Source: Bacteroidota bacterium (GTDB taxonomy: Bacteria; Bacteroidota; Bacteroidia; Bacteroidales; Lentimicrobiaceae). From it: a stretch of DNA of 64,000 nt. Position numbers and translations under genes: made by a program. Location: NCBI GenBank assembly GCA_009773515.1, contig WSXX01000027.1, forward strand, positions 1 through 64,000, written 5' to 3'. Below are positions 35,189 to 44,312 of this stretch, one piece after another; the first letter of the stretch is position 1; every line of letters starts with the position of its first letter. The notes below the pieces were generated by a model. That model ran no database searches. It saw nothing but the letters and a program-made list of their open reading frames with translations, and was not told the DNA's origin.

Positions 35189-35300
35189 GTGATTGAATTG
35201 AAAAGTCCTAACATGACTTCAATTTTCTGATCAAAAATATCAAAATCAATGGCGAAAAATCACTGCGAAAGCCGCTCAATAATCAATAACAAACTGAAAA

Positions 35301-36920
35301 CTACATGGATAGGCTCAGTTTCCTGAAAGTAGTTTCATCATTCATTACTTCAACAGCTTTCATCAGTTCGTTGTCAACCGGACTTATAATCTCGAAATAG
35401 GCGCTCACATCAAACAAATTGCGTGCAATAAGGCCCATAACAATATATCTGATTTCCTCTCCAGAGCGTTCAAGTCCTTCTTCATCAGCAGCTACACCCT
35501 TAGTGCCGGCATATTCAACAAACTCTTGCATCAGGCTTTCGTCAACAATGAAATTACTGCGGTAGGTCAACAGATCAGGATAGTCAGTTTTCAGTGATTT
35601 CCTGTTTTTCTCCAGATAATCCATTGTGAAATCATTGAAAACACCTTTGCGCCATAAATCGTTGTAATACTTTGACGAAGAAGTGGTATCCATCGGGATG
35701 AAAATGTCGGGCATAATCCCACCGCCACCATATACCACCCTTTTCGAGGGAGTGAAATATCTGATTGAATCAGGAAACCTGATACTGTCGGCAGTTACAA
35801 ACTCACCATGTTTGAATCGCTTGGTAAGATCAGCATAATAATCTTCAACGCCATCTTCGTAAGGTTTTTGAATACTACGACCTGATGGTGTATAATAACG
35901 CGCTGTTGTAAGTCTTACCACTGAACTATCAGGAAGTATAAAAGGTCGTTGAACCAGTCCTTTGCCGAATGAGCGGCGACCAATTACGAGTCCGCGGTCC
36001 CAGTCCTGAACAGCACCTGAAACAATTTCGCTTGCAGATGCACTGCCTTCATTGATCATCACAATCAATTTGCCTTGCTCAAAGTTTCCGCGACCGGTAG
36101 CTTTATAATCCATCCGGGGATTTCTAAGCCCTTCGGTGTAAACTATCAGGCGGCCCGCCGGAAGAAACTCATCAGATAAATCAATGGCAATATCCAGAAA
36201 ACCTCCGGAATTATTTCTGAGATCAAGGATAAGATTCTTCATCCCTTTTGCTTCCAGTTCAGCGATAGATTGTTTGACTTCAGAAAGCGATGTGCGGGCA
36301 AACCGGGTAAGTTTGATGTATCCGATGTCTTCTTTGATCATAAACGTGGCATCCACGCTATTGATGGGAATTTTATCTCTTACAATGGTATATTCAATCA
36401 GATCTGTTGATCCTTTTCGGAATATTTCTATTGTTACTTTGCTGCCTTTGGTACCTCTGAGACGTTCCATCACAAAAGTGTTGGTAATCTTCGACCCGTG
36501 GGCAACTTCGCCGTTGATGCTTATGATTTTATCGCCGGCTCTGATTCCCAGTTTGTCTGAAGGACCACCCGGCACTGCTGCTACCACAAGAATGGTATCG
36601 CTGTAAATCTGAAACTGAATACCAACTCCTTCAAAATTTCCCTGTAAAGGTTCATTTGCTTTGGCTACTTCCTCTTTTGAAAGGTAAACCGAATGGGGAT
36701 CAAGCTCTTTGAGCATTGAAATTATTGCCTTTTCAGTGAGATCAGATTGATTGGTGGAATCAACATAATAATAATTGATGATCTGCAGCAAAGATGAGAA
36801 TTTTTGTGCGGTGGATCTGGTATCGTTTCGCAACTGACCAAATATAGCTTCCGGTGAAAGAATTAAGAAAGCCAGAACAGCAAGAACTGTTGTTTTTATT
36901 CTGTTGGGAGAGTTTATCAT
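35301..36920 (-). CDS. ctpA: S41-family C-terminal processing peptidase (CtpA-like)
   Basis: 539-aa periplasmic serine protease. The signal segment is KTTVLAVLAFLILSPEAIFG. The PDZ domain (about residues 90-170) starts at GNFEGVGIQFQIYSD and has GIRAGDKIISINGE. The peptidase domain has NLILDLRNNSGGFLDIAIDL, the catalytic Ser in GSASASEIVSGAVQDW and the general-base Lys in RSFGKGLVQRPF. Tail-specific proteases trim C-termini of envelope proteins. It is longer than the minimal family because a C-terminal domain of about 110 residues follows (VDESLMQEFVEYAGTKG), which is normal in Bacteroidota. Transcribed alone, away from the haem-module genes. Confidence 0.94.
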   Translation of the reverse strand: MINSPNRIKTTVLAVLAFLILSPEAIFGQLRNDTRSTAQKFSSLLQIINYYYVDSTNQSDLTEKAIISMLKELDPHSVYLSKEEVAKANEPLQGNFEGVGIQFQIYSDTILVVAAVPGGPSDKLGIRAGDKIISINGEVAHGSKITNTFVMERLRGTKGSKVTIEIFRKGSTDLIEYTIVRDKIPINSVDATFMIKEDIGYIKLTRFARTSLSEVKQSIAELEAKGMKNLILDLRNNSGGFLDIAIDLSDEFLPAGRLIVYTEGLRNPRMDYKATGRGNFEQGKLIVMINEGSASASEIVSGAVQDWDRGLVIGRRSFGKGLVQRPFILPDSSVVRLTTARYYTPSGRSIQKPYEDGVEDYYADLTKRFKHGEFVTADSIRFPDSIRYFTPSKRVVYGGGGIMPDIFIPMDTTSSSKYYNDLWRKGVFNDFTMDYLEKNRKSLKTDYPDLLTYRSNFIVDESLMQEFVEYAGTKGVAADEEGLERSGEEIRYIVMGLIARNLFDVSAYFEIISPVDNELMKAVEVMNDETTFRKLSLSM

Positions 36921-37233
36921 TGTGTAATCTGAGTAAATTAAAGAAGAATTTGAAACTATTTACAAAAGTAAGGACAATTATCGGTAATAATTTAAACAAT
37001 CCTGCCATAAATAGGTTTTAACACTTTTTAAGAAGTATTTTTGTGAAGGATATTTAAGCGGTAAAACAGAAGCTGATATCAGTAATCACTGAGAAACAGT
37101 ATCTTTGAATTTTCTCTGTTTTATTTCCGTTTTAAATTCCTTGTATTACGGATTCCTCCTCTGATTGAATGATTGCGGGAGACAGGCATAGAAAAAAATG
37201 AATTGAATCTCATTCAAACTAACCAGTCAACAA
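36921..37233. other. Divergent control region of ctpA and the haem-module genes
   Basis: This 313-bp gap holds a minus-strand TACTTTTG (36963-36970), about 45 nt before ctpA. It also holds a plus-strand TATCTTTG (37100-37107), about 125 nt before the lipoprotein gene. No coding frame, RNA or strong terminator is seen. The long plus-strand leader could hold regulatory structure, but I see no clear fold. Confidence 0.45.
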
Positions 37234-37950
37234 ATGCTAAAGCGAGTTTCCAGACACTTTGTTCCACTTCTTTCCGGAATTATTTTGTTTTCAGCCATTT
37301 CATGTAAGCACGAACCGGAAACACTTCCTGAACCTGAAATTCCGATAGATACCATAACAACCGGCATTCCCTGTAATCCTGATACATCTTATTTTCAAAA
37401 TGATGTATTACCAATTCTGATAAGCAGTTGTGCTATGTCAGGATGTCATGATGCAGCTTCTGCTCAGGATGGAATTGTTCTGATTTCCTATCAGACAGTT
37501 ATGAACACAGGTGACGTCAGACCAGGGGATCCCGGGAACAGCGAAATATTTGAAAAAATCACCGACAACGATCCTGAAGACCGTATGCCCCCGCCTCCAA
37601 TGCAGGCTCTGTCGCCTGATCAGATAGAAGTTATCAGAAAATGGATTGCTCAGGGTGCAAAAAACAACCAATGTGACAGCGGATGCGATACAACCTTATT
37701 TACCTACAGTGGTGCGATATTGCCGATTATCGACAACAACTGCAAAGGTTGTCACAGTGGTGCATCGCCATCGGGCAATGTAAACCTCGATAGTTACGCA
37801 GCCGTGCGAACTGCTGCAGAAAGCGGGCGCTTGTATGGCTCAGTTGCTCACCTTTCGGGATATTCACCCATGCCTCAGGGAGGTAAATTATCAGATTGCA
37901 ACATTACTCAAATCAGAAAATGGATTGAAAATGGCACTCCAAATGACTAA
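37234..37950 (+). CDS. Lipoprotein with two cytochrome c-like (PSCyt1-type) modules
   Basis: 238-aa protein. The signal ends at the lipobox SAISC (about Cys23), so it is a lipoprotein. It carries two haem-binding-like modules. The first contains SSCAMSGCHDAAS, a C-x4-CH spacing, and ends RMPPPPMQALSPDQIEVIRK. The second contains NNCKGCHSGASPSG, a standard CxxCH, and ends SPMPQGGKLSDCNITQIRKW. The Met in each PMP motif could be the distal haem ligand. These domains occur in Planctomycetes and Bacteroidota and are thought to bind c-type haem at the cell surface. The gene overlaps the next by 8 bp. The electron partner is unknown. Confidence 0.85.
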   Translation: MLKRVSRHFVPLLSGIILFSAISCKHEPETLPEPEIPIDTITTGIPCNPDTSYFQNDVLPILISSCAMSGCHDAASAQDGIVLISYQTVMNTGDVRPGDPGNSEIFEKITDNDPEDRMPPPPMQALSPDQIEVIRKWIAQGAKNNQCDSGCDTTLFTYSGAILPIIDNNCKGCHSGASPSGNVNLDSYAAVRTAAESGRLYGSVAHLSGYSPMPQGGKLSDCNITQIRKWIENGTPND

Positions 37951-38323
37951 AATACTTCAAAAAATTTCAATTGTCATTCTTATGGCAATTTCGCTGCAAT
38001 CATGTTACTACGACAATGAGGAATACCTCTATCCTGATTTACCGGGCGGAGAATGCGACACCGTAAATGTCAGCTATTCAGCAGTGGTTGCACCAATAAT
38101 GGCGGCCAGTTGCAATTCATGTCATAGTCCAGCAGCACCAAGCGGGAATGTTACCATAAGTACTTATGATGGGCTGAAAGCGTCCGTAAACAGCGGCCAA
38201 TTCTGGAAAGCAATCAATCATGAGTCAGGAGCCTCTCCCATGCCACAAGGCGGCAATAAACTTGCAGCATGTGAACTCAAAAAAATTAAAGCCTGGATAG
38301 ATGCAGGTGCACCACAGAATTAA
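37943..38323 (+). CDS. Lipoprotein with one cytochrome c-like module
   Basis: 126-aa lipoprotein: MTKILQKISIVILMAISLQSC gives the lipobox LQSC. It carries one module closely similar to the second module of the upstream protein, with ASCNSCHSPAAPSG (CxxCH) and SPMPQGGNKLAACELKKIKA. The ATG at 37943 overlaps the upstream stop (37948-37950), and longer in-frame starts would remove the signal peptide. The pair therefore looks like a duplicated haem-binding module split over two genes. A DUF5777 barrel follows after 18 bp. Confidence 0.85.
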   Translation: MTKILQKISIVILMAISLQSCYYDNEEYLYPDLPGGECDTVNVSYSAVVAPIMAASCNSCHSPAAPSGNVTISTYDGLKASVNSGQFWKAINHESGASPMPQGGNKLAACELKKIKAWIDAGAPQN

Positions 38324-38341
38324 TTCGCTAATATTTCTCCT

Positions 38342-39244
38342 ATGAAATCAAAAATAACAGCTGCATTACTGACATTCTTCATTTTTTCAGGCTTTGGTTT
38401 TCATGCCTCAGGACAAGACCTGCTTGATTTGTTGGGCGAAGATGAGCCGGTAACCAATTACACTTATGCTACTTTTAAAACCACACGTATCATCAACGGA
38501 CACTCCATTGAAAACCCGGCTGATGGAGTGCTTCTGTTTATGATCTCTCACCGTTTCGGAAAACTGAATTCAGGGGCGTACGATTTTTTCGGACTTGATC
38601 AGGCAACTATCCGACTCGGATTTGAATACGGAATCGGAGACCGCTTAAGTGTTGGAATAGGAAGAAGTTCATACCAAAAATCCTTCGACGGATTCCTTAA
38701 ATTTAAATTGCTTCGTCAAAGCAGCGGGGAGAAAAACATGCCGGTTACAGCTACCTGGTTCTCTTCAATGGATCTTTTTTCACTTAAATGGCAGGATACC
38801 GAAAGGAAAAATTACTTCACTTCCAGATTATCCTATGTACACCAATTGATGATAGCCCGAAAATTCAACGACTACCTTTCCATTCAGCTTACGCCTACAT
38901 TTATTCACAAAAATCTGGTTTCATCCAATACTGATGATAACGATACTTATGCGATGGGGCTTGGAGGACGGTTTAAACTGACACAAAGGGTGAGTTTAAA
39001 TGCCGAGTATTTTTATCTGTTGCCGGGAAGTGTTTCTGAATCTTTTATCAATCCATTGTCAATCGGTTTTGATATTGAAACCGGCGGACATGTATTTCAG
39101 CTTCATTTTACCAATGCCCAGCCGATGTTCGAAAGGGGTTTTATTACCGAAACCCGGGGAAAATGGCAAAACGGCGACATTTATTTTGGTTTTAACATAA
39201 GCCGGGTGTTCACCTTAAAGAAACCGGCTGAATTCAGGGAATAG
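38342..39244 (+). CDS. DUF5777 family outer-membrane beta-barrel protein
   Basis: 300-aa protein with signal peptide MKSKITAALLTFFIFSGFGFHASG. The mature start DLLDLLGEDEP and the phrase FKTTRIINGHSIENPADGVL are typical of DUF5777. It has ISHRFGKLNSGAYDFFGLDQ, then alternating strands (GDRLSVGIGRSSY, LSYVHQLMIARKF). The family is found next to haem- or cytochrome-module proteins and looks like a barrel, so it may anchor or serve the two lipoproteins encoded just upstream. The function is not established. It closes a three-gene plus-strand unit. Confidence 0.85.
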   Translation: MKSKITAALLTFFIFSGFGFHASGQDLLDLLGEDEPVTNYTYATFKTTRIINGHSIENPADGVLLFMISHRFGKLNSGAYDFFGLDQATIRLGFEYGIGDRLSVGIGRSSYQKSFDGFLKFKLLRQSSGEKNMPVTATWFSSMDLFSLKWQDTERKNYFTSRLSYVHQLMIARKFNDYLSIQLTPTFIHKNLVSSNTDDNDTYAMGLGGRFKLTQRVSLNAEYFYLLPGSVSESFINPLSIGFDIETGGHVFQLHFTNAQPMFERGFITETRGKWQNGDIYFGFNISRVFTLKKPAEFRE

Positions 39245-39291
39245 TTTTTGCAGAGGGTAACAATTATCCATTTGTAATTTAATTCCATCAC

Positions 39292-40014
39292 ATGACCTAT
39301 CCTGAAGAAAAGCGAAAGCTGATGACCGGTATTTATTCGGCATTGATTGTTGTTGCTGTGATGTGGCTAGTAAAAGCCATTGAATTGATTGCCGGAGTTT
39401 CGTTTGCTTCGTTTGGTGTTTTACCTTTACAGATTAAAGGTCTGGCAGGTATTTTATTTTCTCCGCTGATTCATGCCGATCTGGCCCATCTGTCTGCCAA
39501 TTCGGCACCTATGTTTTTACTGGGCGCTGCGTTGGTTTATTATTACCGAAAAGAATCTCTCACAATTTTTACTGCATTGTGGTTAGTCACCGGCTTATGG
39601 GTTTGGCTTTTTGCCAGAGGAAACAGTTACCATATTGGTGCAAGCGGGGTAGTTTATGCGCTCGCTACCTTTCATTTTACAGGTGGTGTAATCCGTAAAG
39701 AGCCCGGATTGATGGCTTTCAGCATGTTGATCATATTTTTATATGGGAGTATGATCTGGGGGTTCTTTCCTGACTTTTTCCCGCAAAAGAACATTTCATG
39801 GGAGTCGCATCTGATGGGTGCAGTAGCCGGAGTTATTATGGCTGTTTATTACCGAAAATCCGGGCCTCAGGCCAAAGTTTATGAATGGGCTGATGAGGAT
39901 GAAGGCGAAGAATATGAATATCCGGATGATCAACCATCATCAGAACCTGAAAATCCGGTTAAACCGGAAGAACCCGGAAATACGATTTCTTATCATTACA
40001 AAGAAAAAGAATAG
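39292..40014 (+). CDS. Rhomboid-family intramembrane serine protease
   Basis: 240-aa protein with about six membrane helices. The catalytic Ser is in the GxSx motif HIGASGVVYALA (about residues 115-126), and the His partner is in SWESHLMGAVAGVI (about 168-181). An N-terminal HADLAHLSANSAPMF gives the oxyanion-region residues. Rhomboids cut membrane-spanning segments of other proteins. The C-terminal 40 residues are highly acidic (DEDEGEEYEYPDDQPSSEPE) and cytoplasmic or periplasmic. The substrate is unknown. It converges with the TPR gene, with 8 bp between stops. Confidence 0.9.
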   Translation: MTYPEEKRKLMTGIYSALIVVAVMWLVKAIELIAGVSFASFGVLPLQIKGLAGILFSPLIHADLAHLSANSAPMFLLGAALVYYYRKESLTIFTALWLVTGLWVWLFARGNSYHIGASGVVYALATFHFTGGVIRKEPGLMAFSMLIIFLYGSMIWGFFPDFFPQKNISWESHLMGAVAGVIMAVYYRKSGPQAKVYEWADEDEGEEYEYPDDQPSSEPENPVKPEEPGNTISYHYKEKE

Positions 40015-40022
40015 TTGAAGAA

Positions 40023-41393
40023 CTAACTTTCGTTCACTTCTGCTTTTTGTGTGAACCGCCGTTTCGCCATAGCCCAAACCATTACGGCTACAAATAATAA
40101 CAACAATCCGTAAATAAGATAAAACCAATAACCAGATTTAGATTCCTCCTCTTTCTCCGGAGTTAACTGGGTATAATCACTACTTTCATTTGCTTTGAGA
40201 TACCAGGTTGAATCAGAAGTTGAGTTATAGTGTGCAAAATAAACCTGAACACTGTCGAACTGGTGAATGGCTGCATACGACATTATCATATTCGCGTACA
40301 TAATTCTGGAATCCTGTCTGAGTCCCAGTTCATTGGCGATTGAAATTCCTTTATAAAAATAGCCAAGCGCTGCCTGAAAATCCTTCTTCTTTATCAGCAA
40401 CTCACCGATTGAATTGAGTGCAATGGCTGTGCTGCGTTTGTCTCCGGTTTGCTGATTGTATTGAAGTGCCTGAAAAAAGCAATCGAGCGCCTGATCAAAG
40501 CGATTCAGCCTGATATAGATTTTCCCGAGATTATCAAGCGTTGTTGCCAGGCCGGCAATATCACCGAGATCATCGCGCAGTGCAAGTGCCATACTAAAAT
40601 AAGTGATTGCCTTGTCGTTCTGAAAGGTATTCTGGTAAACTCCGCCAATGTTGTTGTAACAATAAGCCAGGCTGTATTCATCACCGGTAATTACTGCCAA
40701 CTCGCGCGCTTTGTGAAGAAGAACCAGGGCTTTCTGAGGTTTCCGCTCATTAATCCAAACGGTGCTGAGGTTGATATTGGCATCTATCAGTCTGCTTGTA
40801 TCTTTATTCATTGATGCAATTCTTACAACCTCATCAAAAGTTTTTATGGCATTGATATTGTCGCCGGTATAACTATAAATGGTACCAGTATTAATCATTC
40901 CGCTGGTAGCGCCAACTGTATCGCCGAGTTTTAGTTTTAGTTTAACCGATTGATCGAAACATTCAATAGCTTTTGAATAGTTGCTTTTTTCCTGATGAAT
41001 TACACCAATATTATTGAGACTTGCCGCGATTCCCTTTTCATCGCCCAGCTTTTTATACAACAGATAAGCGGAATCAAACTGCAGCTGTGAAATTTCGAGG
41101 TTGCCCATCATAAAATTAAGCACGCCAATAAATCTGTAAACACGAGCCATAGAGGGCTCATGTTTTTGGCGGATTGCTTCAGCCAAAGCCTTTGAGGCCA
41201 AGGTGTAAGCTTTTTGAGGCTCTGAATTTCTGTAAACTTCGGCTTCCTTAATCATGGCTTCAATACCTGGCAAAACCTGAGCAGATGCCCCGGCACCTGA
41301 CACAAAAAGGACAAACAGAAAAGCGACTGTTCTCAAGCCTCCAACAATCCGTCGTTGCACAAATTTATTCAAACAGGAATAGTTCTTTTTCAT
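40023..41393 (-). CDS. Exported TPR protein with C-terminal membrane anchor, 456 aa
   Basis: The signal is VGGLRTVAFLFVLFVSGAGASA, after a charged N-terminus. About eight tetratricopeptide repeats follow, for example ASLNNIGVIHQEKSNYSKAI, YCYNNIGGVYQNTFQNDKAI and TTLDNLGKIYIRLNRFDQAL. A membrane helix (FYLIYGLLLLFVAVMVWAMA) and a short basic tail end the protein. Similar proteins in Bacteroidota are sensors with an attached kinase or HTH domain. Here the output domain is absent, so it is probably a scaffold. Its ATG overlaps the stop of the HHH gene by four bases (ATGA), so the two are coupled. Confidence 0.85.
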   Translation of the reverse strand: MKKNYSCLNKFVQRRIVGGLRTVAFLFVLFVSGAGASAQVLPGIEAMIKEAEVYRNSEPQKAYTLASKALAEAIRQKHEPSMARVYRFIGVLNFMMGNLEISQLQFDSAYLLYKKLGDEKGIAASLNNIGVIHQEKSNYSKAIECFDQSVKLKLKLGDTVGATSGMINTGTIYSYTGDNINAIKTFDEVVRIASMNKDTSRLIDANINLSTVWINERKPQKALVLLHKARELAVITGDEYSLAYCYNNIGGVYQNTFQNDKAITYFSMALALRDDLGDIAGLATTLDNLGKIYIRLNRFDQALDCFFQALQYNQQTGDKRSTAIALNSIGELLIKKKDFQAALGYFYKGISIANELGLRQDSRIMYANMIMSYAAIHQFDSVQVYFAHYNSTSDSTWYLKANESSDYTQLTPEKEEESKSGYWFYLIYGLLLLFVAVMVWAMAKRRFTQKAEVNES

Positions 41394-42322
41394 TTGGCGT
41401 CGTTAACGGTTAAATATGGGCGTAGTTTCAGGAAAAGGGATTCATATATCAGAGAGATTTCTTTGAGCTCGGTCAAATCAGTATAGGCGCCTTTTTGAAT
41501 ACGTTTATCGACTATAGCTTTTGCAATGTAATAGTCAATATAGGGATGGGCGCGCAACTCATCAAGCGATGCTTTATTGATGTTGATCTTTTTAATGAGT
41601 CCCTCATCGGCAAAAAGATTTTCCTGAATCTGAATAAAACGTGCACTATCCATTCCATAAACTTCCTGAAGCTGTCCGATATCGCTGAAACCACCAAGTT
41701 TATCGCGATACCTCATAATTCGCTTTGCAAATGCCGGCCCTATGCCTCTCACTTTCACCAGTGAAGCGGAATCCGCACTGTTCAGCTCTGCCCGGTGTGG
41801 AATGAATTCCTTGTATGGAGTTTTCGGATATTCCTTTTTGTCGGATGAATAAGTTGTTTCAACCTTATCAGGAAGTTGAATATAAGATTCCAGCAATCCG
41901 TAAATTTCATCATCAACAACAAAAAGCTTTTTTACATCAGTTTTCACCCTGAATTTTCCACCTTTATCTTTGAACTTAATAATCCCAGCGGCCTGACGTT
42001 CGGTAAAGCCAAGTTTTTCCCATCCTTTCTGGTCCAATTGATTGGGATCGAAAGGAAAAGGTTTGATGCGGTCTTTGGCAATGGATTTATCAGGGCGTGT
42101 AAAGTCAAATTCACGCTGATCTGCAGCCACTGTTTTTTCTGTTCTTTTAAGAAACTCATCAATCTCCTTGCTGAACTCAGCATTGTCGATAACCTTTGGC
42201 TGCTGTAAACTAAAAATATACCGGGGGAGCAAAAACGCCCCGACTATTGCCACAATTAATATGGCAATGGCATTTCTTTCAGATTTGCCAAAATGAAGAA
42301 ACTCTTTTAATTTATTCTTCAA
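41390..42322 (-). CDS. Helix-hairpin-helix (ComEA-like) protein, 310 aa
   Basis: An N-terminal membrane helix (NAIAILIVAIVGAFLLPRYI) is followed by about three ComEA-like helix-hairpin-helix DNA-binding repeats. These are seen in KGWEKLGFTERQAAGIIKF, DSASLVKVRGIGPAFAKRIM and KASLDELRAHPYIDYYIAKA. In competence proteins such repeats bind double-stranded DNA. Here a Bacteroidota-specific protein is anchored to the inner membrane. The start codon is TTG at 42322, because an in-frame stop lies just upstream and no ATG fits. It follows the transporter companion gene by 14 bp, and its stop overlaps the TPR gene start. Confidence 0.82.
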   Translation of the reverse strand: MKNKLKEFLHFGKSERNAIAILIVAIVGAFLLPRYIFSLQQPKVIDNAEFSKEIDEFLKRTEKTVAADQREFDFTRPDKSIAKDRIKPFPFDPNQLDQKGWEKLGFTERQAAGIIKFKDKGGKFRVKTDVKKLFVVDDEIYGLLESYIQLPDKVETTYSSDKKEYPKTPYKEFIPHRAELNSADSASLVKVRGIGPAFAKRIMRYRDKLGGFSDIGQLQEVYGMDSARFIQIQENLFADEGLIKKININKASLDELRAHPYIDYYIAKAIVDKRIQKGAYTDLTELKEISLIYESLFLKLRPYLTVNDAK

Positions 42323-42336
42323 GTGTTAATAACAGA

Positions 42337-42480
42337 TCAACGTTCAACATCATCATTTTCGCTGTAAGAATCGGGTTCTGCTTTTGGCTTTGTAACCAAT
42401 ACCTTGTAAAAGAACCATCCGGTAAGCAGAGTAACTACCAACTGAACCGAAATCATTAATATAAGTGCTGAGTTATTCAT
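42337..42480 (-). CDS. 47-aa single-span membrane protein, MetS-like transporter companion
   Basis: This 47-residue frame starts at an ATG that overlaps the stop of the transporter gene (ATGA at 42477-42480) and ends 14 bp before the next gene. The sequence begins MNNSALILMISVQLVVTLL, continues as a hydrophobic helix to about residue 28, then has a charged tail ending ENDDVER. Small single-helix companions of NSS-family transporters, called MetS in Corynebacterium MetPS, have this size and start phrase (MxxxAxxMM). I infer it is the small subunit of this transporter. Too short for most gene finders, but the coupled overlap and codon quality support it. Confidence 0.8.
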   Translation of the reverse strand: MNNSALILMISVQLVVTLLTGWFFYKVLVTKPKAEPDSYSENDDVER

Positions 42481-44312
42481 ATTTCATTTCTCCCTTCTTT
42501 CATGCGTTTACGCCATGCATAATATACCAGACCACTAATCATCAGAAAAACGGAGAGCAGCAGCAATCTGGCCATATCAATAAAGAAAATTCGGTTTATT
42601 ACTTTTCCTGTGAAAAGCGTATCGCCTGTATTTACTTCATCTCCCGGTTTAACAAGCAGATAATGTTTGCTATCATTATACCTGTATTGGCGGGATTGAA
42701 CGGCTCCGTTTTCATTGGTTTTTGAAACACTTATGAAGTTTTTATTTCTTAACTGATAGGTTGAATCAACAATACCGGGCTGTTCAGCAAAAAACACAAC
42801 AGCAAACCAATCATTATTCGGACCGATTCCTTTATGTTGAAGCTGACCAATAATGCTCTCATTATGAAATTCCCATTTTCTTGGGTTAAAGTTACTCCAG
42901 TCATCGTTTGCCGGCCTGATAAGTGCTCCGGTAAAAACAAGAATGAGCACCACCGGTGTAATGTATTTGATGATAAACCGATATATCAGCGGAATCTTAA
43001 TATCGGCTCCTTCAGTAATCTCCCGCCAGCCTTTTTTGAGGCCAAAAACCCAGGAAAACAGCACCGCTTCAAGCAGCGCAAAAACCACCAGAGAAACCGT
43101 GCCGGCCCAATAATCATATTCATCAAAAACCCCTTCGGCAAAAAAGAAAATGGTGGGTAAGCCCAAAAGCATAATTACAGTTCCAAAACCGATTGCAGCC
43201 TTAGGTCTCGACCATTTAAATTCATCCATCATAAAGCTCATACCCGGGGTTCCCATTGCAAGAGAGGAAGTTATTCCTGCAAAGAAAAGCAAACCAAAGA
43301 AACTTACCCCGGCAAGTGCAGAAAGTATAGGCCCCCACTGCTCAAAAAGATAGGGCATGGTGCGGAAACCCAGTCCCAGGCCTCCAATTCCGGTAAGTTC
43401 AACTACTTTATCAATTCCAAGATACCCAATGGCAATGGGAATAATTATAGCACTTCCGAGAACAATTTCAACAAATTCGTTCATCCATCCGGCCGACATG
43501 GAATTCAATGCGATATCGTCGTTCTTTTTCAAATAAGAAGCATAACATTGAATGGATCCCATCCCTACGGATAAAGTAAAGAATATCTGACCCGCCGCAG
43601 CGAGCCATACTTTTGGATTGGCGAGTGAGGAGTAATCAGGTGTCCACAGGAAGTTAAGACCAACCACGCCGTCATTGATGGCACCATCCTCGCCAGCTTT
43701 AAGAGTAATTCCTTTGACGGCCAGAAAAATTCCAAAAACAATAAGCATGGGGACTCCGATTTTGGCAACTTTTTCCACGCCGCCACTCAGCCCTTTGCTC
43801 AGAATCCAGGTATTCAGCGCCAGACAAAGCAGAAAAAAGATAAGAGCTTCGTAAGGTATTCCGGTTGTGGAGGTTGTAACATCAAGATAATTGGTAAAAA
43901 AAACAGCCACCTCCAATTGACTTAATCCATCGAAAGTTCCGAAAAGGGAGTGAAAAATATAAGAGATAGTCCAGCTTTCGAGGTAACAATAATAGGAAGC
44001 AATGGCAATATTTGAAAAAATTCCGAACACCCCGACATACTTCCATATCCATCGCTTATCCATGGAACCCATGATAAATGGAGTGGAATGATGTCCGAAG
44101 CGACCTCCGAATCTACCCGAAGACCATTCAATCATCAGCAAAGGAATACCCAGAATTAAAAAAGAGACGAGATACGGAATAATAAATGCGCCGCCGCCGT
44201 TTTGTACTGCCTGTACAGGAAATCTCAGAAAATTACCAAAACCAACAGCATTTCCTGCCATTGCCAATACCAAACCAACCCTTGAACCCCAGGCTTCTGT
44301 GTTTTTTACCAT
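42477..44312 (-). CDS. Sodium-dependent transporter of the NSS family
   Basis: 611-aa member of the neurotransmitter:sodium symporter family (SNF), which imports amino acids or related solutes with Na+. Family phrases: WGSRVGLVLAMAGNAVGFGN (TM1, about residues 9-28, with the broken-helix NAVGFGN), LRFPVQAVQNGGGAFIIPY, and SVGMGSIQCYASYLKKNDD near TM6. About twelve helices are expected. The last 100 residues (after FTGALIRPA) include an extracytoplasmic domain and a final helix, longer than typical. It is followed by the 47-aa companion gene at an ATGA overlap. The substrate is unknown; methionine or alanine would be guesses based on MetP. Confidence 0.9.
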   Translation of the reverse strand: MVKNTEAWGSRVGLVLAMAGNAVGFGNFLRFPVQAVQNGGGAFIIPYLVSFLILGIPLLMIEWSSGRFGGRFGHHSTPFIMGSMDKRWIWKYVGVFGIFSNIAIASYYCYLESWTISYIFHSLFGTFDGLSQLEVAVFFTNYLDVTTSTTGIPYEALIFFLLCLALNTWILSKGLSGGVEKVAKIGVPMLIVFGIFLAVKGITLKAGEDGAINDGVVGLNFLWTPDYSSLANPKVWLAAAGQIFFTLSVGMGSIQCYASYLKKNDDIALNSMSAGWMNEFVEIVLGSAIIIPIAIGYLGIDKVVELTGIGGLGLGFRTMPYLFEQWGPILSALAGVSFFGLLFFAGITSSLAMGTPGMSFMMDEFKWSRPKAAIGFGTVIMLLGLPTIFFFAEGVFDEYDYWAGTVSLVVFALLEAVLFSWVFGLKKGWREITEGADIKIPLIYRFIIKYITPVVLILVFTGALIRPANDDWSNFNPRKWEFHNESIIGQLQHKGIGPNNDWFAVVFFAEQPGIVDSTYQLRNKNFISVSKTNENGAVQSRQYRYNDSKHYLLVKPGDEVNTGDTLFTGKVINRIFFIDMARLLLLSVFLMISGLVYYAWRKRMKEGRNEI

